Shown one piece after another: positions 55,503 through 64,000 of a DNA stretch of 64,000 nucleotides; position 1 is the stretch's first letter; each line of letters opens with the position of its first letter. The DNA comes from PALSA-1004 sp963804885. Its GTDB lineage: Bacteria > Pseudomonadota > Gammaproteobacteria > Burkholderiales > SG8-41. The notes below the pieces were generated by a model. That model had not been told where the DNA came from. It was given only the letters and a program-made list of their open reading frames with translations, and searched no databases. Position numbers and translations under genes: made by a program. The DNA lies in assembly GCA_963804885.1 (NCBI GenBank), contig CAWDSF010000005.1:330900-394899 (forward strand), written 5' to 3'.

Positions 55503-56826
55503 TTACCGCCAGGCTGAGTACACGGGCTTGCCGATCAATGTCGCAGGATGGGCGCCCGCGCGCGGCCGGAATTTCTGGAAGCGCCCGGCGTCCACCTCGG
55601 CGACGTAGAGGTTCCCCTCCTGGTCGGTGCTTATGCCGTGCACGCCCCACAGCGTGCCCGGGAAATCGCCAACGGTTCCCCACGCGTAGATGAGGCGTCC
55701 GTCGAGGTCGTACTTCAGCATCTTGTGGGTCAGGCGATCGAAGGTCACCACCATCCGATCTTCGCCGATCTGGACGAAGTGCAGGCTCGAGGGACGCACG
55801 TTGATTCTCCACTCGGAGAGGTACTTGCCGTTCTCGTCGAAGATCTGGACGCGGTTGTTGTCGCGATCGTTGACGAACACGCGCCGCGTCTGCACGTCGA
55901 CGGCCACGCCGTGCACGTTGTTCATATACCCGGGCCGCGTTTCCTTGCCCGGGTCTCCCGACATGCCGAAAGCGAGCAGAAACTTGCCGCTCGCATCGAA
56001 CTTCGCGACGCGCGTACCGTTATAGCCATCGGCCACGTAGAAGCTCCCGTCGGGCAGCCACGCCATGTACGTCGGCCGGTTGAAATGCGTGCCGTCGGCG
56101 CCCGGCACGTTGGGCGTGCCGATCGTCTGCACGTGCTTTTTGCCGTCGTTGGTGAATTTGTAGATCGCATGCGTGTGGTCGTCGACCACCCAGACATGCT
56201 TCTGCGCATCGTACGGGCTGATATAGATGGCGTGCGGGCGCTTGAACAAACTGTCCCACTGCGTCCAGTCTTCGGTGATGTTGCCCTGCCCGTCGACGAC
56301 GACGATGGAGTGGTGCCTGCGCGCATCGACGTCCATCTCGCGGTAAGGCGGCGACGAGCCCCGCCACATCTCCAATGCCCTTCTCCGGATCCTGGCGCGA
56401 CCCTCCGGCGCCCGGCGGGGAAGCGGTGTTGGCGTTGCGCCACGGCAGGCCGTTAACCGGGAATTGCACGCTCGGACCAATCTCTGGATGCATTTTCGCC
56501 GCGCGGACGCTTTATGGCCGGCAACTCGGCGCCGCCGAGCAGAAACACGCGGTTCGGGCTCTCGGCGAAGATGCCGCGCGCCGCTCCATACGTCCATTTC
56601 TCGTGCCCCGGCAGCGTGGCGAGATCTTTCGGCCAGCCCGCTTGCACCTCGTACGGGCCTGAAATGTCCTGTGCCCCGATGGCGCCGGGCACGGCGCTGA
56701 ACGAGGGGGTCGCCGCGGCCTGAGTCTGAGCTTCCGCCGGCGGAGTCAATAGCCGGCCACCTCCCGCAATGGCCAACGGCCACAGCCCACCGCAAGCGAC
56801 AATCCGATAGCGACAGTTTTGCTCAT
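55503..56826 (-). pseudogene. NHL-repeat beta-propeller (peptidyl-amidating-lyase-like), frameshifted
   Basis: About 440 residues if joined. The start MSKTVAIGLSLAVGCG at 56826 has GGAGG before it, and the frame shifts in the signal region. The N-terminal part (PYEVQAGWPKDLATLPGHEKWTYG), the linker (IHPEIGPSVQFPVNGLPW) and the main propeller (VWVVDDHTHAIYKFTNDGKK to TLWGVHGISTDQEGNLYVAE) each lie in different frames. At least three shifts, net 3n+1. The propeller half is long and clean, so the gene may be functional in the organism. Confidence 0.85.
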
Positions 56827-56944
56827 CTCAGTCCTCCCCAAATGGAATTTGATCCAATGACGGCTAAATAAACTGCAATGGCGCTTAGCTGATATGCATC
56901 AGCTTTGACCGGTACGGTAGCACGTATATCGTTGGGACAGCGCG

Positions 56945-57698
56945 TCCCCGCCTCGCTGCCGAACTGATCAGTCTCAAGGTGGACGTCATTGTGACCTATG
57001 GTACGCCGGCGGCCCAGGCAGCACAGCGCGCGACCAGCACTATTCCCATCGTCATGGCGGGGATCATTGATCCGGTCGCGAGCGGACTCATCAGGAATCT
57101 TGCACGGCCGGGCGGAAATATCACCGGGCAGTCCATGATGTCGCCTGACTTGGTAGCAAAGCAGTTAGAGATGCTCAAGGAAGTCGTCCCCAAGCTTTCC
57201 CGGGTCGCGCTGCTCAGTAACCCGGCCAACCCCGGCAATGCACCGCAGGTGCAATTACGGGCAAGACGCGGGTCGGGCCTTGGGGTTGCAGATTCAAGCG
57301 CTGAAGGCGAGCAATCCCGGCGACATCGATCGCGCCTTTTCGGTAATGAGCGACGAGCGGGCGGGCGGACTCGTCGTTCTCGTAGACGCTGCGCTTCTCG
57401 ATCACCGGGCACGAATCGTCGACCTCGCGGCACGGCAGCCGGCTGCCGGCGATGTATCGGATTAAGTGAATTACACCGACGCCGGCGGCCTTATGGCCTA
57501 CGGACCGAACCGTCTGGCAATGTTTCAGCACGCCGCCACCTATGTCGACAAAATCCTGAAGGGCGCCAAGCCTGGCGACCTGCCGGTCGAGCAGCCGACC
57601 AAGTTCGAACTCGTCGATCAATCTTGAAGACCGTCAAGGCGCTCGGCATTAAAATTCCCGACTCGATTATGCTGCGCGCCGACAAGGTAATCGAGTAA
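56945..57698 (+). pseudogene. Truncated PF04392 substrate-binding gene with several frameshifts
   Basis: Begins mid-domain at about RLAAELISLKVDVIVTYGTP without signal peptide. It is clean through ARPGGNITGQSMMSPDLVAK to about 57235, then broken into at least three frames (ALGLQIQALKASNPGDIDRA; AATYVDKILKGAKPGDLPVE; TVKALGIKIPDSIMLRADKV) before the normal stop. Unlike the single-shift genes nearby, this one has also lost its 5' end, so it is real decay. Confidence 0.88.
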
Positions 57699-57824
57699 CG
57701 GACTCTCTGTTGCGACCCTCCGATTGCCAGTGTAAATTGGCGGGCCGCCCTTCCCGTCTGCCACTGGCATATCGATCGTGATGGAGGCGGACCGACTTAC
57801 TTTTCGTTTCGAGGGAGAACAAAA

Positions 57825-58652
57825 ATGCAACGCACTCTGAAATTATTGGCACTCGGCATTTGCGCTAACGCTTTGGTTACAGCACCCGTTTCTGCGCAAG
57901 TCGCGCCCGACGTAACGCTCACACGTCTCGCCGACTGCGGCACGCCGCAGGCGCCCACCGAGGTCAACCTGCGCTTCTCCGACACTTACGCCTTTGACGA
58001 TCTCAAGGTCCAGTTCGTGTTCAGTTGCTATCTCATCAAGCACGGCAACAACTACATGCTGTGGGACACCGGCCATTCGATGACCGCCCCCAACGTGGCG
58101 CCGAAGATAAGCGTGGTGGATCAGTTGGCGAAGCTAGGCGTGAAACCCGAGCAGATCCAGTACGTCGGCATCAGCCACTATCACGGCGACCATACGGGCC
58201 AGGTCGCCTCGTTTCCGCAAGCGACGCTGCTGATCGGCCAGGGCGACTGGAATGCGATCACCGCGCCCAAGCCGGCGGCCGGCGTCAACGCGCCGCCGTT
58301 TGCGCAGTGGATCAGCGGCGGCGGCAAGGTCGAGCCTCTGCCGGCGGACAAGGACGTCTTCGGGGACGGGAGCGTCGTGATCTTGAATACCCCCGGACAC
58401 ACGCCGGGCCACCACAGCCTGCTGGTCAAGCTGAGAGAGAAAGGCAACTTCCTGATCACCGGCGATCTCGTGCATTTCCACGAGAACTACAACAGCAACG
58501 GCGTGCCATGGTTCAACGTCAGCCGCGCGGATACGCTGGCTTCGATCGACCGCTTCAAGAAGCTCGCGCAAACTTTCAAGGCCACGGTCATCATTCAGCA
58601 CGACGCGCGCGACATCGGCAAATTGCCGGCTTTCCCCGCTGGCGCGAAATAG
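57825..58652 (+). CDS. Exported metallo-beta-lactamase-fold hydrolase (lactonase-like)
   Basis: 275 residues with a signal peptide (1-24, VSAQV). MBL metal motif ISHYHGDHTGQ (His118, His120, Asp122, His123), further ligands in NTPGHTPGHHS and ITGDLVHFH, and a C-terminal IIQHDARDI. Pattern close to the N-acyl-homoserine-lactonase-like clade, but that activity is not certain. GAGGGAGAACAAAA precedes the ATG. First of three rightward genes with the alpha/beta hydrolase and cupin. Confidence 0.9.
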   Translation: MQRTLKLLALGICANALVTAPVSAQVAPDVTLTRLADCGTPQAPTEVNLRFSDTYAFDDLKVQFVFSCYLIKHGNNYMLWDTGHSMTAPNVAPKISVVDQLAKLGVKPEQIQYVGISHYHGDHTGQVASFPQATLLIGQGDWNAITAPKPAAGVNAPPFAQWISGGGKVEPLPADKDVFGDGSVVILNTPGHTPGHHSLLVKLREKGNFLITGDLVHFHENYNSNGVPWFNVSRADTLASIDRFKKLAQTFKATVIIQHDARDIGKLPAFPAGAK

Positions 58653-58748
58653 GTCAACCGGGAATAGACCACGGCTCTGAGTTGCGCAAAGCAACGTTGA
58701 GTAGAGCGGTCTGTTCCCTTTATTGCCGGCTTGAACAGGGACCCAGAA

Positions 58749-59595
58749 ATGCCATATATCCAGTCTGACGGCGCACGGCTGTATTACGAAGAAGCCGGCA
58801 CCGGAACGCCGATCGTGTTCTGCCACGAATTTTCCGGCGATCTGTGGAGTTGGGAAAAGCAGATCCAGCATTTCAGCCGCCGCTATCGCTGCATCGCATT
58901 CAACGCCCGCGGTTATCCGCCTTCCGAAGTGCCAGCGTCGCCATCGCGTTATTCCCACGAGCATGCAGTTGACGACGTTGCCGTCGTGATGCGTCACCTG
59001 GGGTTGAAGAAAGCGCACATCATCGGTTGTTCGATGGGCTCGCGCACGACGCTGGATTTCGGCCTGCGTTATCCCCGCATGGCGTTGTCGCTGACCATGA
59101 TCGGCATCGGCAGCGGCGGCGATCCGCGCAACAAGGCCGCCTTCAAGCGGAAGACCGAGGAGCGGGCGCGACTGTACGAGGAAGGCGGACTCGCCGTCGT
59201 GCTGAAGGGACTGCGCAAAGCCGAAAATCGCGATCCGGTTGAAAAGCAAGAATCCGCGCGCATTCGAAGACTTCTGCCGGCGCTTCATGCAGCACTCGGC
59301 GCAGGGCTGCGCCGACATCACCCGCCGCGTGCAGGGGCGCCGGGTTTCGCTCTTCAGCATGGAGCGCGCATTGCGGGCGATGAAGGTGCCTTCGCTGGTA
59401 ATCGTGGGCGACGAAGACCCGGGCGCGATCGACTCGGGGCTATTCATGAAGAATGTCAGCCCGGCAGTGCAGCTTTCGGTTGTCCCCGCCACCGGCCACC
59501 TGGTGAATCTGGAAGAGCCGGACGCGATGCACCGGCTGGTCGAAGATTTGTTTGCGCTCGTCGAATCGGGAAAATGGCGGCCGCGCGGCAAGTGA
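58749..59595 (+). pseudogene. Alpha/beta hydrolase, one frameshift
   Basis: About 282 residues if joined, start MPYIQSDGARLYYEEAG at 58749. Oxyanion region VFCHEFSGDLWSWE, nucleophile Ser in IIGCSMGSRTTLDFG. After about 59235 the frame changes to KNPRAFEDFCRRFMQ and carries VIVGDEDPGAID (catalytic acid) and PATGHLVNLEEPD (catalytic His). Net length 3n+1. All catalytic residues survive across the break, so error is plausible. Confidence 0.88.
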
Positions 59596-59641
59596 GCTCG
59601 AGCTATCGGTTTAAAATAGCCGCAACGTCGCGGAGAATGCA

Positions 59642-60001
59642 ATGACAGAACCTTATGTGCGTGCCGGCAAGATCAACTGGATCGCGAAGGGGTCCAACGT
59701 GGGCGTGCAGGAACGCACGCTGGCGCCGGGCCAGGTCATTCCCTGGCACTATCACACCGTAATTACCGACACGACTTATTGCCTGGAAGGCACGGTCCAG
59801 ATCGAGCTGCTCGGGCCGCCCGAGCGCGTCCTGCTCTCCGTTGGCCAAAGTTGCGCGATTGCGACCAACCGTCCGCACCAGATCACTGCTCACGGCGATG
59901 TACCGTGCCGTATGCTGCTCGTCCAAGGCGTCGGCGAATACGACCGGCATCCAGTGGATCCGAAGACCTGGCAACCATCGGCAAGCGCGGATTCACGATA
60001 G
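59642..60001 (+). CDS. Small cupin-domain protein
   Basis: 119 residues forming a single cupin barrel: first motif GQVIPWHYHTVITDTTYCLEG (metal His pair and Glu), second motif around RPHQITAHGDVPC. Likely a metal-binding isomerase, dioxygenase or sugar-binding protein. 46 bases after the hydrolase and probably in the same transcript. Confidence 0.85.
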   Translation: MTEPYVRAGKINWIAKGSNVGVQERTLAPGQVIPWHYHTVITDTTYCLEGTVQIELLGPPERVLLSVGQSCAIATNRPHQITAHGDVPCRMLLVQGVGEYDRHPVDPKTWQPSASADSR

Positions 60002-60042
60002 AAAATCGCCTCGGCGCATCCGCCCTCTAAAGCGGCCGCAGC

Positions 60043-60693
60043 CTATCTCCGCGACTGCGATTCAGCTTCCTTCTGCAGGAAGATCTTCTGCTGCTGTTGT
60101 TTTTCCTCCAACATTCGTTGCTGCTGGGCCTGCTTCTGTTGTTGCTGTTGCTGCGCTAGCTGTTGTCTCTGCTGAAACTGCTTTTCCTGTTGCTGTTTCT
60201 GTTGCTGCTGTTGCTGCGCGAACTGTCGTTTCTGCTCGAGCTGTTTTTGTTGCTGCTGTTGCTGTGCCAACTGTTGTTTCTGCTGGAGCTTTTTTTGTTC
60301 AGCCTGTTTTTGCTGCGCCTGCTTCTTCTGTTGCTGATTGAGATTGCTGTTGGCAGCCTGTCCCGCCTGCTTATTGCTGTTCGTGGGCGCGCGGGCGGCG
60401 TTGGTCGCGGGTTTAGCTGACTGCGTCGATCTCGTTGAACTGCTATTCGACGATGAATTGGTCGGGGGCCTTGGCGGCGGCGTATACGACCTTGGCGGAG
60501 GCGGTGGTGGCGTATACGTCCTCGGGGGAGGCGGCGGTGGCGTGTAACTAGGCCTGCTCGAACTGTAATTGTTAGCAGCCCCGGAAAGCTGGGCAGCGAG
60601 CATAAGCGCCGATGCCGCCAGCAACGTTCCTGTCCACACTCCTGCCTGATTGTGCGACGCAGCTTTGACGAGCAACGTTTTTTCGCTTTTCAT
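60043..60693 (-). CDS. Exported Pro/Gln-rich low-complexity protein
   Basis: 216 residues: signal peptide (about 1-40, hydrophobic core TGTLLAASALMLAA), three Pro-rich repeats of the form (R/S)xYTPPPPPP (about 45-78), a Ser/Asn/Thr linker, then about 100 residues of Gln/Lys/Ala coiled-coil repeats (QQQQQKQ units). The DNA is repetitive (gttgctgtt units), so copy number may vary. Function unknown; could be a surface or periplasm-spanning structural protein. Confidence 0.75.
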   Translation of the reverse strand: MKSEKTLLVKAASHNQAGVWTGTLLAASALMLAAQLSGAANNYSSSRPSYTPPPPPPRTYTPPPPPPRSYTPPPRPPTNSSSNSSSTRSTQSAKPATNAARAPTNSNKQAGQAANSNLNQQQKKQAQQKQAEQKKLQQKQQLAQQQQQQKQLEQKRQFAQQQQQQKQQQEKQFQQRQQLAQQQQQQKQAQQQRMLEEKQQQQKIFLQKEAESQSRR

Positions 60694-61152
60694 TTACCCC
60701 TCCGGAATCGGTCAAGAAGGCTGTCGTTCGATAGGATAATCCCTTCAAAGTTTCACGACCAGGGGCCGGCCCATGGGCTCGTTAGATCGACTGGGACAAA
60801 ACTTCGACTGTGACGATCCGCAAAGACGTGTATCGACTGATTATTGCGGCACGAGATGATAGTGGCGGTGACCATGTTTGCTTTCAGCCACTCTGTTCAG
60901 GCACAGGGGACACAAGGGATTTAGAATGCCAGCCAGAGTATGCTTGGCGGCACCCGGACTACCCAGCGGCGTAATCTCGTCATTGACGAGATAGATTCAA
61001 TATTTGAGGACGTCACCGCTTTCACAACCGATTGCCGCGCTGATTGCGCGGGTCTCAATCCCCAAAGACATTCGCGCGACCGTTGTTGATCAACCCTTCC
61101 TTGGGGGTGTGCCGACGTCGCTCGAAGGGCGGGTTATCGATCGCCGACTGAG
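60694..61152. other. Intergenic region without a convincing gene
   Basis: About 460 bases between two leftward genes. No domain-bearing frame or clear repeat seen. It should hold the promoter of the Pro/Gln-rich gene. Confidence 0.45.
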
Positions 61153-61554
61153 CTAGCTTCGGCCTCTTTTCGGATACTCGAGCTTCGGGGCAGCCTTCAA
61201 GCTTTCCTTAGTCGCGCCGGGCAGCACAAATTTCCCGTTGTCCACTCGCAAGTCGCCGGTCCGCACCGCAACGTTATGCCTGCCCAGACCGACAAAGCCG
61301 CCTGCTCCTATAACGACAAATGCGACGCTCGTATCAGGCGCTACCAGCAGGTCCGTGATAGTTCCGACCTTCTGCTTACTTTCGTTGTAAACCGCTTTTC
61401 CGAGAAACGTCTTTTTTGCGCTCCAGCCCTCTTCGGTGTCAGGGACCACGTAAATAACAATACTATCGGAGTTGCTCGACTGCGCCTGGACTGGGATGGA
61501 TGATGCCGACGTGAACACTGAAACAACGATCAGTAAAAGCAGGTTCTTATTCAT
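61153..61554 (-). CDS. Exported PRC-barrel-domain protein
   Basis: 133 residues with a signal peptide (1-24, PVQAQS) and one PRC barrel (FLGKAVYNESKQKVGTITDL, VVIGAGGFVGLGRHNVAV, GATKESLKAAPKLEY). Exported PRC-barrel proteins are common in proteobacteria; role unknown. Confidence 0.85.
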   Translation of the reverse strand: MNKNLLLLIVVSVFTSASSIPVQAQSSNSDSIVIYVVPDTEEGWSAKKTFLGKAVYNESKQKVGTITDLLVAPDTSVAFVVIGAGGFVGLGRHNVAVRTGDLRVDNGKFVLPGATKESLKAAPKLEYPKRGRS

Positions 61555-61871
61555 TTTCTTGCCCCTCGAATATTCCGATTAATACGCGGGAACAATTATA
61601 TTGAGCCTTGACACAACGCTATGTCAGGAGTCGGCTCGGGCTGTTGTAGGCGCTCAGCTGATTTCATTCCCCAACACAAGGAAGGCTGCGCGCTACGAAA
61701 GGAGAACGCAGTAAGGAGCGACGAGATCACGGCGCGACCACGTGCTGACGGTCGATTTCTCCGAACTACCGTTCGTTGGCAATCGCAGGGTGGGTGATGT
61801 AGCAAACAGTTCCTGCATCACCTGGTAGAGCGTCGTTTCCTCAGGACGCCTCCGCTCGTAGAAAAAGCGCC
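61555..61871. other. Intergenic region without a convincing gene
   Basis: 317 bases between the PRC-barrel start and the caspase-like stop; nothing recognisable. Confidence 0.4.
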
Positions 61872-63455
61872 TCAGGACTGCTTGAACGACACCAATTCGT
61901 AGCGCTCCGCTACCCCGGTCGAGTTCTGCCACCGGTCCCACTTGCGAATGTCCGTATAGGCTGCGTAACTGCGCAGTCGCGCCGGATCGAGCCAATAGGT
62001 GGCGATGACTTCGAACGGACCCATCGGCCCGCCCGTGACGATACCGCGCTGCTCGAGGCGAAAAGCATCAAAGGTTCCCGCCGGGACCGTGAGCTTTTCC
62101 CTGGCCGCGATCCTGAATTCAGACTCGTTGCGAAATCGCACGCCCGCGGCGTTCGTCACGAACCAACCGGAATTCCAGCGCTTGCCGACCGAGAATTCCA
62201 GGGGGTAGGTTTGATTCGTGGTCAGTCGCCTGCCATCGCGATGACGAAGCAGATTGCCCAGCAAGTCGGTGACACGGCCGCTGTCGGTGATGACCTCGCT
62301 ATCCGTGATCTGGGTGACGGTATCCGTCAGCGTCCGCCGCTCGGCGCCGGTATTCGCGTTCACGACACGATAGGTGTAGCTGTCGCCCACCTTGTAGTCG
62401 ATGTCCGTCCTTGCCGAGCCCTTCGTATACGGATTGCCGAGGGTGCTCGCAGCTTCGATCTTCTTCTCGCCGTTTTCCGCGAGCGCCCGGTCGAGCGCAA
62501 GCTGGGCGAGCTCGCTGAAGTTGCCTCCCGGATAGCGCTGCAGGAAGGCTTCGATCAGCTTCGGATCCTTCGCCTCGCGTGCCCTGTCCCACGCCGCGAG
62601 TTCCTCATTCAGCAGCCGGTCCTTCTCCGCCTGCGAGAGTTTCTGCAGTTGCGCGGGCGGCAGGAAGTAGAAATCGTCCTCCAGCGAGCTGCTGTCCCAA
62701 GGCACCTGCGCGCCCTTCGATTTCAGGCGCACGTTCAGCCGCACCCGCTTGAAGACGTCCTCGACCTTCGCCTCCGGCACCTTCAATTCCCGAAGCAGGT
62801 TCTCCGTGTACAGGCCGTTCGCGCCCTCGCCGTCGCTCGCCACGTTCCCCGGTGCCGTCGCGTACGAGATGATGGTGTTGTTCGGCGCATCCATCTGGCT
62901 GAGGCCCTTGTGGTCCACGCCCTTCAGGTTGCCGAACGGGTTGTCACGGCAGGCATCCAGGATGATCACGTTCATCGGATTGGCCGCCTTGGTGATCCCT
63001 TCAAGCAGGCTGTTCACCTCAACGCCCTGCTTCTGAATGTCTGCGAGCGTGTCCAAGTCCGCGTCCACGGGCAGCATGTAGTTGCGCCACGCCAGTTGAA
63101 TGCCGTGGCCCGCGTAGTAAAAGAGTCCGATGCACTTCTTCGCGGTGAGCGTCTGAACGTACGCCTGCACGGCAGCCGCCATGTCGGCTTTCCCCCCGTC
63201 CATCTTCAGGGTCACATCGAAGCCACAAGCCTTGAGCGCATCGGCCATGGCCTTGGCGTCGTTCGCCGGGTTCTTGAGCGGGGCTTCTTTGTATTTGCTG
63301 TTGCCCAGGACCAGCGCGACCTTGGGCGCCCTGAGTAATTTCATCGTCCCTTCGGATTGCGCCCAGACCCAAGCGTACGGCGCGGACAGGAACAATGAAC
63401 CCGCTGCAAGGCCGCCCCTGAGGACAAGCCGCCTGTCCAGATCCACGCGATGCAT
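61872..63455 (-). CDS. Exported caspase-like (peptidase C14) protein, Tat-type signal
   Basis: 527 residues from the ATG at 63455, with AGGGGG four bases upstream; an ATG at 63500 would add 15. N-terminus DRRLVLRGGLAAGSLFLSAP has a twin-arginine motif and hydrophobic core. Caspase domain (about 44-255): VALVLGNSKYKEAPLKNPAN, catalytic His117 in FYYAGHG and catalytic Cys169 in IILDACRDNPF, both intact. A helical linker (SQAEKDRLLNEELAAWDRA) follows, then a C-terminal beta-rich domain of about 180 residues (DYKVGDSYTYRVVNANTG to AERYELVSFKQS). Peptide substrate unknown; a periplasmic rather than cytosolic place of action is likely. Confidence 0.9.
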   Translation of the reverse strand: MHRVDLDRRLVLRGGLAAGSLFLSAPYAWVWAQSEGTMKLLRAPKVALVLGNSKYKEAPLKNPANDAKAMADALKACGFDVTLKMDGGKADMAAAVQAYVQTLTAKKCIGLFYYAGHGIQLAWRNYMLPVDADLDTLADIQKQGVEVNSLLEGITKAANPMNVIILDACRDNPFGNLKGVDHKGLSQMDAPNNTIISYATAPGNVASDGEGANGLYTENLLRELKVPEAKVEDVFKRVRLNVRLKSKGAQVPWDSSSLEDDFYFLPPAQLQKLSQAEKDRLLNEELAAWDRAREAKDPKLIEAFLQRYPGGNFSELAQLALDRALAENGEKKIEAASTLGNPYTKGSARTDIDYKVGDSYTYRVVNANTGAERRTLTDTVTQITDSEVITDSGRVTDLLGNLLRHRDGRRLTTNQTYPLEFSVGKRWNSGWFVTNAAGVRFRNESEFRIAAREKLTVPAGTFDAFRLEQRGIVTGGPMGPFEVIATYWLDPARLRSYAAYTDIRKWDRWQNSTGVAERYELVSFKQS

Positions 63456-63705
63456 GAGGCCCCCTATGAATCCGAGAACATATTCTCTTGCCCGATCCAT
63501 TCAATAGCGAAGTCTTCTGGCACACTAACGTCGCACACAAGGGCAAGTCATGCTGATCCGCTCGCTCGCTACCGCCATCCTGCTGCTTGGCGAGTCCGCC
63601 GTCTTGCCCAAGCCCTGTCGACCATCGAGTATGCGCGCTTATCACAACGGAAGGTCGCCGAGCTTTTTCGATAAGAAGGCGCGGCATGTCCCTCCCGCGA
63701 GTGTT

Positions 63706-63999
63706 CTATTTCTTCTCCAAAAGCCGTGTCGCTTCCTTGCGCAATATTGGAAGAAGACGATTCGCTATCTTCGCCAGGAGGCCAGGCAACGAGACTTCGA
63801 TGCACAGCGCGTCCTCCAGCACTTCAATGCTCGCTGAAGCAATTTGACCGAGCGCCAGTATGCGGAAGCGCAATGTATCTCCGTGCCAAGTCTCCTGGTC
63901 TATCGCGATCATCCCTCCAAGGTGACCGTTGGCGCGGCCGAGGCCCTCTTTGAGACGGCGGACAGCCTCGACCTTCCCCAGATGATGGGCGACTATGAC
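63706..63999 (-). CDS. Polyhydroxyalkanoic acid system family protein (cut by right edge)
   Basis: The frame is open to the right edge. 97 residues are visible: VIVAHHLGKVEAVRRLKEGL at the N-terminal side, then WHGDTLRFRILALGQIASAS and VEVSLPGLLAKIANRLLP-like C-terminal half. This matches the PF09650 PHA-granule-region family, whose members are usually about 90-110 residues, so only the first few residues should be missing. A Met inside the frame (63912) is not the start, since the upstream residues fit the family. Confidence 0.75.
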   Translation of the reverse strand, partial: VIVAHHLGKVEAVRRLKEGLGRANGHLGGMIAIDQETWHGDTLRFRILALGQIASASIEVLEDALCIEVSLPGLLAKIANRLLPILRKEATRLLEKK

Positions 64000-64000
64000 T

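Noticed and set aside
55548..56456. 302-residue plus-strand frame
   Set aside because: Shadow of the NHL propeller gene.
60080..60400. Microsatellite-like DNA repeat
   Set aside because: The gttgctgtt units are explained by the Gln-rich coding sequence on the minus strand.
62211..63338. 375-residue plus-strand open frame
   Set aside because: Antisense to the caspase-like gene with intact catalytic motifs.

Overview
The window looks like a chromosome segment of a soil- or sediment-type betaproteobacterium (Burkholderiales-like). The evidence is high GC, many orphan tripartite-tricarboxylate receptors (TctC/Bug family), repeated copies of the PF04392 ABC substrate-binding family, PEP-CTERM proteins and a PHA-granule-type protein. 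I see no rRNA, tRNA, CRISPR array, transposase or prophage module.

Layout. 1-9.3 kb: a leftward operon for a type II secretion/type IV pilus-like machine (di-heme oxidoreductase, GspG, GspF, GspE, PilM-, PilN-, PilO- and PilP/GspC-like proteins, and a GspD secretin cut by the left edge). It is preceded by four 10-bp phased repeats and an OmpR-type regulator whose phospho-acceptor Asp is Glu. 10-15 kb: solute-binding proteins with an alpha/beta hydrolase, then a thiolase/OB-fold pair. 15.7-21.9 kb: a small island between two paralogous NarL/UvrY-type regulators, one decayed. The island holds two Cys-rich mini-ORFs and a leftward operon of zinc-ribbon membrane protein, TAXI solute receptor and a fusion of a ClpA-type N-domain to a TIR domain. 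22-31 kb: M23 peptidase, AsmA protein, SRPBCC protein plus zinc alcohol dehydrogenase, and a class A penicillin-binding protein. 31-34 kb: a tctC-tctB-tctA transporter. 34-39.3 kb: a leftward operon with a monoheme beta-propeller protein, two membrane proteins, a small secreted protein and an amidohydrolase. 39-60 kb: an accessory region of SBPs, hydrolases, a dioxygenase, two PEP-CTERM proteins, a Crp/Fnr regulator and many broken genes. 60-64 kb: a Pro/Gln-rich secreted protein, a PRC-barrel protein, a Tat-type caspase-like protein and, cut by the right edge, a PHA-system protein.

Two window-wide patterns matter. First, at least eight otherwise conserved genes between 32 and 60 kb are split by frameshifts, and each has a net length of 3n+1 (one is 3n+2, with two shifts). 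This could be consensus indel error rather than decay, so those genes may be intact in the organism. Second, PF04392 genes occur as three intact copies plus several truncated remnants, including bare 3' ends, which suggests recombination among paralogs.

The best candidate for an undescribed system is the 17.2-20.2 kb operon. The TIR domain sits where ClpA would have its first AAA+ module and keeps the presumed NADase glutamate. The two upstream proteins share an unusual C-x9-C motif ending in LG[LF]C.
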